Assembly: GCA_050084515.1 (NCBI GenBank)
Contig: CM114271.1
Coordinates: forward strand, 1,364,001 to 1,428,000
Reading direction: 5' to 3'
DNA: 64,000 bases
Origin: Blasia pusilla
Lineage: Eukaryota; Marchantiophyta; Marchantiopsida; Blasiales
The notes below the pieces were generated by a model. That model was not told where the DNA came from and searched no databases. It saw only the letters and a list, made by a program, of their open reading frames with translations. Made by a program: the position numbers and the translations under genes. Positions 57,373-64,000 of the stretch are shown piece by piece. How positions within the stretch are numbered: position 1 is the stretch's first letter; the number at the start of each line of letters is the position of its first letter.

Positions 57373-59812
57373 ATGGCTACTTCCATATCAAATTCTATCT
57401 GGGTAGTGTGTGGTGTTGCATTGGGGGAAAATACCTACTGGCGATATTTGCATGATGGAACTAAGTGGATGTGCTTGGTTTGTAGTCGCATTTACTCAGC
57501 AAAGAACAAAACCAAGTGCAATCGGCACTTGACTAAGAAGCACCCAAACTTGGACCCATGCTACTTAGTACCTTTAGAGAATGCAGGCCGGCGTCCAAAA
57601 GACCCTGTCAAGGGCCGTAAAAGGAGCATTAGTGACTCACAGAGAGAAAAAGAATTGATGAAGAAATCAGGGGATGCTAGTGAGCATTTAGAGAAAATGA
57701 GGAGGGAAAAATTATACAGATTTAGACTGCAGTGGTCTGAGATATGGTTGACCATGGAACGGGATCCTATCATCCCACACTTGTTCAAGAAGCCGGCCTT
57801 GTTGGTTCTAATGGAGTGTGATCTCCCAAAGTGTCTTTGTATCCAAGATTGGGATGAAATATTGGATAGAGATAAATATGCGTTCTGTATTGTGAAAGTT
57901 CGAGAGTGTGGGGAGAGCAATGTCATGATGGATGTCATGGTGTTGGGATGCTTGGGTGCCATTCAGAGAGCTAGTGAGCCTGATTCTACTGACCTCATTG
58001 GAAGGGGAAAAACTTACTTCATACATTTGGAGTTGGTGAAGAAACTTTGGGGAGTAATAGAGCATAAAGAGGGAGTATCATTGGGTTTGCTTCCACCTGA
58101 TTTCAATGAAGAGAGATCAAAGCAAGTGAAGGAAACACTTGCTTGGATTGCTCGGAAAAAACAAAACTTGATGGGTTGGCTTGAGAAGGATCAAGCCAAA
58201 TATGCAGATTTTGTGGCTAGGCAGCAGTTCAATGAATGGTTGGAGAAGAGGAATGTGGAGAAGATGAAAGAAGTTTGTGAAAAACAAGCTTCTGCATATG
58301 TCCCAAGGGAGAAGAGGGGTGTAGAGTTGGAATGGTCAAGGAAGACTATTCAAGAATCTGCAAAGTGGGGGGGTAGCTCTAGGAAGTCATCTCCCACTTT
58401 ACAAGGAGATGAAAATGATGATATTAGTGATTTTCAAGTTTTGCGCCCAAGGAGAAGATCGAAGATGGCTTCTAGGTCTACTGCCGAGCAGACTACAACA
58501 AAGAGTGGGGATGAGAATGTCGCTTCACCATCTGTGCAAGAGCCTAGGAAAAAAGGCATGCGTACTCGATCCATGGGAGGTGCCTCTTCTTCCAAGGAAG
58601 CACTTCCACATGTTGTTCACCAAGATGTTGGTGAGTCTCTTGCCTCGCCCAGAGAGAGCTTGGTTTCAGTTGGAGCGGATGAGGGTGGTTTTGGAGTAGC
58701 TTCATGTGTTGCAGGAATAGAGGAAGGCATTCTTGCAAACCAGAGTCATGAACTTGGTATTGGCTCTCCATCTATTGAGACTATTCCATGTGGGAAAACC
58801 TTTCAATGTAGCTCACTTGTGGGTGACCAAGATGTTGGTGGGTCTCTTGCATCGTCAAGAGAGAAGTTGGTTTCGGCGGGAGTGGATGAGGCTGGTTTTG
58901 GAGTAGCTTCATGTGTTGCAGGAATAGAGGAAGGTAATCCTATGGTGGTGGTTGGTGGTGATCTGATCGGGTCATCACGGAGTGAGAGTCTTCCATTTGA
59001 TTTCACCTCCGAGAGGCTATTGGAACAGGGGTCAAGCCTTCATGGGGAGGATGAGCATGCGGAGATTTTTGATGAGTTGGGAGATAGTGTAGTTGACCCT
59101 ATGGATATTGTGGAGACATTGCTGAGCCGTGTGGATAGCATAAACCATAGTATAATGCATAGCCCCAGAAGATACATTTGTTACCCCGGTTGGTGGTGCT
59201 TTGGATGGTCATAAGACATCCAAAGAGGGTCACACTCATGATGATGGTGCTTCTCCTGCTGAATGTTCAGCTCTTGTGGGACCTTCTTCCCATGATCTTT
59301 GTGCTATAAGGAAGAATTTGTTGAAGGTTTCATCTTCATATGTACCCAAAAAGAGGAAGGGAAAGAAGAGTGTGGTAGTGCAGATTGAAGATGAGTCACA
59401 TGAACATTGGGGGAGGTTTCATTTAGATGAAGATATGGATCAGATTTCAGAGAGCCAAATTCTCACAGATCTCAATGAGGTAAATGATGAGTGGGCTACT
59501 CTACCCAAGAGCCAAATTGTTGATCTGCTTGATTGTGGGGAGGTACAAACAGATTTGCCAAATGCCTCCCAACTTAATGTTACTTAGATCATGGCAGAAA
59601 CAGACACAGATCTTCTTGTAGATGATAGCCACTTGAGGCCCAAGAGAGTTCTACGCCATACGGGATTATCCCCCACAGTGGAGGAGTGTAGAGAACTAGG
59701 GAAGTCCAAGGGTGAGATTATTCAAGATATGTTGATTACACCACCAACTCGACAGCAAAAAAGAAGAATGTATGGCAAATCAAAACTTGGGCTGAAGCGG
59801 CCTTTGAAATAG
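57373..59812 (+). CDS. BED-type zinc finger protein of unknown function (frameshifted)
   Basis: A 613-codon frame (57373-59214) begins with a zinc finger, WMCLVCSRIYSAKNKTKCN then RHLTKKHPN (Cys34, Cys37, His52, His57; CX2CX14HX4H, BED-like). A charged middle follows with WDEILDRDKYAFCIVKVREC and a Lys/Glu-rich helix, then a basic Ser-rich tail. Residues 416-452 and 485-521 are an internal repeat (30 of 37 identical; core GFGVASCVAGIEEG). Near 59150-59200 coding continues in another frame (PEDTFVTPVGGALDGHK) to 59587; after one TAG at 59585-59587 the same frame runs to 59812. A nuclear-localisation-like KKRKGKKS lies in that part. It could be a host gene with a sequencing or mutational frameshift, or a transposon-linked protein beside the MULE. 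I do not recognise the family. Confidence 0.55.
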
Positions 59813-61611
59813 GTAACCTTTCAAATTTTAGTATTGAGAGCATTGCTTTTTTGTAGTTGTTCTCTTATGGCATGTAGGGAAGATCACGTCCACAAAGGAT
59901 AAGTGCTCATGATGTGGTTTGTTCATTTGTTCATTTCAGGTGCGAGTTGATTCTGGATTCAAATGGCAGAATTCTCGGCTTTTTCCATGGCTACAAACTT
60001 TATAGTGTATTTGTGGCATACGTTTGAATTAATAGATAAAGGAAAAGAGTGTTTAATGCTCTTTCTCATTACAAACCTATTTTAGTAAATGTCATTTTCA
60101 AAGGACAAATGCCACATTCTTTGATTCAGATTGTAGGAAGATTGGGATAGGAAAGGAATGGAACTATAGTCGATATCTCCAACGCCTTCTTGGGAGGATA
60201 GGTGGCATTGTATTTGTCTACTATTGCAGATTTTTGTACTGTGTTTCTTTACCTTTTGTATTTTCACCCTTTCTTTGTGACAGTAGGAGAGTAAACAAGA
60301 GTGTTACCTTATGAACATCATAGTATCAAGAATGATGGTCATTTGCCTCCTTACTTGTTACAAATATGGTTTTTTTATTCTGGATGAAAGAAATGTGAGC
60401 ATTGGAATCCTGTTGATTATTAGAAGCATTACTTATGAGAGCGCGTGCATTGTCTATTGAAGGCATTCTACCATTCCCATTCATTGGGCGTGCATCTATC
60501 TTTTCATGTTTACATGTTGTATGGTTGGTTACTCATCAAACAGGGTGAATTGGAAGGTGTCTTGGTTTGATTTTTTCTATTTCTCTTGCTCCTTTTGGAC
60601 ATGCATTCTTCTCTTCTTCATTTGTAAGACAATTAATTATTTAGATTCATTGAATGGTTGATCTTGTTGTGGTCTAGCTTGCTTGCTGATTGATATCCAA
60701 GGCAAGTTTACAAGTGGATGCATTTGACTCAGCATGATGATGTACTTGTCATGTTTTGGTGAATACATAGTTAAAGCTTTAGACTACATGGTCCTTTTTA
60801 GGATGAACAAGTTATGAGATTGGAAACACTCGGATTTTTTCACACAGAACTCAAATTGTTAGACACGTAACTTTCACACCCTTTTCTTTGTGAAGAAAAT
60901 ATTTGTTTGTGAGTGACTTTAGTTTATGAGAGTGTGCGGACTGTCTTCACAAGCATTTCCGTGTATCCTATTTTACAGGCACATCCATTTTTTTGAGTGC
61001 TTTTGTGTTGTATGGTTTGTTATATATGGTATCATGGTGAATTGGGAGATGTGTCTTGATTTAGATTTCTTTATTTCCCAAAACTGTTGGACATGCTTTC
61101 TTCTCTACTTCTTTTGTGCCGAATAATTTTTGGATTCATTTAATGGTTGATCTTGATGAGTGCTACGGCTTGCTGATAAAGAACTTATAAGATTGGAAAT
61201 AGCCATTGTGTTGGTGATAGAACGTTTACACTCCTTTTGTGTGAAAGTTCACAAGAGTTTCCATCATGTTCTTCCCTAATGATAGCATGGTGCTTCAAGA
61301 AGGCATTCCGGCTATCTTTGTATCACTTTCAGTTTCTTAAGTCTACCAGGGACTCGAGTTTTACTTCTCAAAAATATCTTCACCATCTTTCTTTGTACTT
61401 CTCACTAATCAGAACTCTAGAGATGATGAATGTGTGCGGGAAGTATGGACCTCAATAATCCTATCGACTTGACATCGACTCTTCCCCATCACATGAAGCC
61501 ATGGACAAAGGATTCAACAAAGTGCTTTGACAAAAAGGATTTTGGCCATGAAGAGACAGAGGTTCAAACAAGCACGCCGATGGGGAACATATCAAAAAGA
61601 CCTCTAGTGGA
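59813..61611. other. Spacer between the BED protein and the MULE, with tandem repeat
   Basis: No coding domain. GTAACC directly after the 59812 stop and TTTCAG at 59934-59939 could bound a 3' UTR intron. A large imperfect tandem repeat fills 60432-61260. Confidence 0.4.
60432..61260. repeat. Imperfect ~490-bp tandem duplication
   Basis: Unit 1 (60432-60922) and unit 2 (60923 to about 61260) share ordered blocks: TTATGAGAG, TTGTATGGTT, GGTGAATTGG then GTGTCTTG, GGACATGC then TTCTTCTC, GGATTCATT-like then AATGGTTGATCTTG, GCTTGCTGAT, GAGATTGGAAA-like. Identity is perhaps 65-75% with deletions in unit 2, so the duplication is old. Confidence 0.65.
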
Positions 61612-63885
61612 ATGTCTATAATGCAAAGATATATCCCTTGGTATAGGCTTGAGGATTTCATTATAGGTGAGGGTATCGGAGACAATATAAATCCCACTAC
61701 CTTTTGGAAAGGTACATCAAAATGCATAGGAGAAAGGTTACGAGAAGAAGAAGGAGAGGAAGCATCTTACACTATTTATTTTTGTGCTTACGGGCCTCAA
61801 GACAATCGACGCTTGCATCAACCATTGTGAACAAAGTAGTAGGCGAAGTTTCATTATTTTTACATATAATTACATAGTCCTTATTTTAATCGTTTATTAT
61901 ATTTTTGTTGAATAAGTGTCACACGTTCAATTTAGAGCATATGATTGTAGTCCCATGTAGTTGAGTGGTCAATTTATTCCTGATAGAATGCATTCGTGCG
62001 TATATTGAACAAGTCAAACCTTCCCAAGACAGGCCCGGGAAGTCGTCCTCGTGCACAAAAAATAATCCGAGGAGAGAGTTGGAAGCGAGGATGCCAATGT
62101 CATTTTTCAGTATCCAAACTGAAGTCTCCAATGCATGCGGCCAGAATAGTTTACAAACACAGATTGCACATAGACAAGGATGGAAAACCATGCCATGGAT
62201 CTAATGATCCAACAAGTTTGGGAACTCCAACAATGTATTCTCCTAGGATCTCAAATGAGCTGAGATGCTACATAAAAGAGAGACTTCGTCTTGGGGTAAA
62301 GCCCCACCAGATTATGTCGCAGCATGGCCTCATGCTAAAATATCGATCTGAAACATCTCTTGACTTTCAAAAAAGCATGATAAGGGATGATTTCATGCAA
62401 ATGCATGATATTGCAAATGCAAAAAAGGAGTTGAATATGGAGACGTTCCAGTTTTGCATAGATGAGAATCAATCATTATGTGCATTTGTAAATCTCTATC
62501 CAGAGAAGGTCTTTATTTATGAGCCTTATTTAGATGATGCCAGACCTTTCATATTGGGATTCCATAGCACTTGGCAGATGCAAGCGATGGTGAAATATGG
62601 ACACAACAGATGTATTTGAGATGCCATTGCTACTTGTAAGAAACCTCATCTGTTGTATACTCTTGTGCAGTTTCCTTTGTACACTATTTTGGTGTTCGAC
62701 GAGCACCATACTGGAATACCTGTAGCTTGGATTTTGACTAGTAGCTCAAAGGAGGTGCATTTGGTGAAATGGTTGCGGGCAGTGGCGGAAAAGTGTAGAC
62801 TACAACAAAAATCTTGGGAGCCAAATGCAATCATAGTGGATGATGCCAACGCCGAGCAAAATGCATTAAGGTATTCTTGGGATCCTAAAGTTGCAGTATC
62901 TTGCTGAAAGGGTACATCATACTTTTTTTAAAATGAAAAAACCTGTGTCAAATTTCCATCCAATTCAGATATTGATTACATTAGGAAAGGCATTCCGAGA
63001 CTGTTATCTCAATGAAAGTTAAGCACATGGTTATATTCACTTGCAAGGTAACTTTTGCAAAGTCAAATATCATACTTTGTCTTTGGTATGTACGCCATGA
63101 CTGGCTAAAGCAGCTAAAGCGGAAGGTCAGATGCGCGATAATGAGAGCTCACATGTCACGACGCCTAGGGGAGATTATGTATGTAAATCGATGTGGCACG
63201 TACACTAGAGGTGTGATCTTGGACAATGCGAGAATGATGTTGCATCAATTCTATGTAGACTTCAGGGATGAAGTGAAGTTCATCAACTATATACAGACTT
63301 ATTGGGAGCCAAAACTAGGTGGCTACAAACACTTTACCTTTTTTCCCCTTCCATAATTGTTCCCTTTTTTATCACACTTTCATTAACTTTGTGCCACTCA
63401 TTGCAAGGGCCAGCATGTACAAGATAAGGATGTGATTTGTTTTTGTGTGCAGACAAGTGGGTTAAAGCGGCGAGGGACTACCCTCATGCAAACCAGGACA
63501 AAAATGCTGCAATTGAAGCATATCATGGAAGCATGAAGGCAGTTCTAGCAGATGACAACAAAAGTATGTCTCAAAGAAGAGGAGACTACTTGGTTTGGAA
63601 GCTCAGTAGTTTTGTAGAGGCATGGTACTTCCATATACACTTGCTGAAAAAAAATGGGTTTGTTCGAAATGCAGTAGAGGAGCAATATGTGAATAATGCG
63701 ATTCAAGGGAAGAGAAATCCCCAGATGATGTGCAACTTACTGTAATCTAGGGGCAAGTTAGGATGGCACGGGTGAGGAGCCAAACCATACCCAATAAGTG
63801 GTATGAAGTCTACAACTATGACACTGAATGGGGCCATTGTGAGTGTCCTTGGTCACTAAAAGGAAACATATGCAAACATATGGTA
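61612..63885 (+). pseudogene. MULE transposase with SWIM zinc finger (decayed, 3' end outside window)
   Basis: Plus-strand blocks follow the plant MULE-SWIM order. N-terminal domain: YRLEDFIIGEGIGDN and YTIYFCAYGPQDNRR (61612-61830). DNA-binding-like segment: RGCQCHFSVSKLKSPMHAAR, HIDKDGKPCHG (61996-62619). Transposase core: ILGFHSTWQMQAMVKYGHN, then D-A at 62620, FPLYTILVFDEHHTGIPVAW. Then NIILCLWYVRHDWLKQLKRK, and after a spliceable intron (acceptor at 63452) WVKAARDYPHANQDKNAAIE. SWIM finger: WGHCECPWSLKGNICKHM (63838-63881), followed by GTAAGA. A TGA at 62617-62619 immediately precedes the first catalytic Asp, and frameshifts lie near 62.9 and 63.7 kb. No terminal inverted repeats were identified. 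Confidence 0.8.
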
Positions 63886-64000
63886 AGAAAAAGGTTGGTT
63901 TGTCTTGGATAGCATAAAATTAAGCAATCTTGCACCTTTTTCTGCACGTCATTTTATTGATTGAATCTTTTCAATTGATTCCTTCCATTTCTTTGTTGAT

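Overview
This window is nuclear DNA from a land plant. The evidence is plant-type GT-AG introns, an LSI2-type silicon/arsenite efflux transporter, a nepenthesin-like aspartic protease remnant, and plant CACTA, Ty1/copia, Ty3/gypsy and MULE transposons. An intact COMMD3 gene and a MULE-SWIM repertoire make me lean towards a non-flowering plant (bryophyte, lycophyte or fern), but I cannot name a species.

Only about four loci look like ordinary or possibly ordinary genes. They are an intronless COMMD3 (1960-2568, +), a spliced DUF971 protein (4905-5610, -, three exons resolved and the N-terminus unresolved), a three-exon LSI2-like transporter (43782-45907, +), and a BED-zinc-finger protein of unknown function (57373-59812, +, frameshifted). 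Nearly everything else is transposon sequence, mostly decayed.

Layout. 1-7.4 kb: two genes in gene-like DNA. 7.46-11.9 kb: a minus-strand CACTA transposon with in-frame stops and a piece of Helitron helicase inside it. 15-19 kb: a truncated gypsy gag (element D) and its LTR-like flank. 20.5-40.8 kb: a three-level nest. A Ty1/copia element (reverse transcriptase at 20.5-20.8, integrase at 39.6-40.8) is split by gypsy element A (gag and protease at 34.5-37.2; RNase H and integrase at 21.3-23.3), which is split by a Tat/Athila-like gypsy element B (23.33-34.48) with two LTRs. 41.3-41.6 kb: a third gag fragment. 43.8-45.9 kb: the transporter. 46.5-53 kb: AT-rich DNA with tandem repeats and CT microsatellites. 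54-55.1 kb: the protease pseudogene. 57.4-64 kb: the BED protein followed by a decayed MULE-SWIM transposase that runs off the end.

Most unusual points: element A's integrase ends in a PHD-type zinc finger where other gypsy elements carry a chromodomain. Element B has a long same-strand region after its integrase that encodes a basic, coiled-coil-rich protein. The outer end of B's 3' LTR is an inverted copy of its own U5, primer site and gag start. The flanks of B do not join into a continuous element A, because the reverse transcriptase body is missing. All transposon coding regions seen here carry stops, frameshifts or lost catalytic residues, so none looks autonomous.
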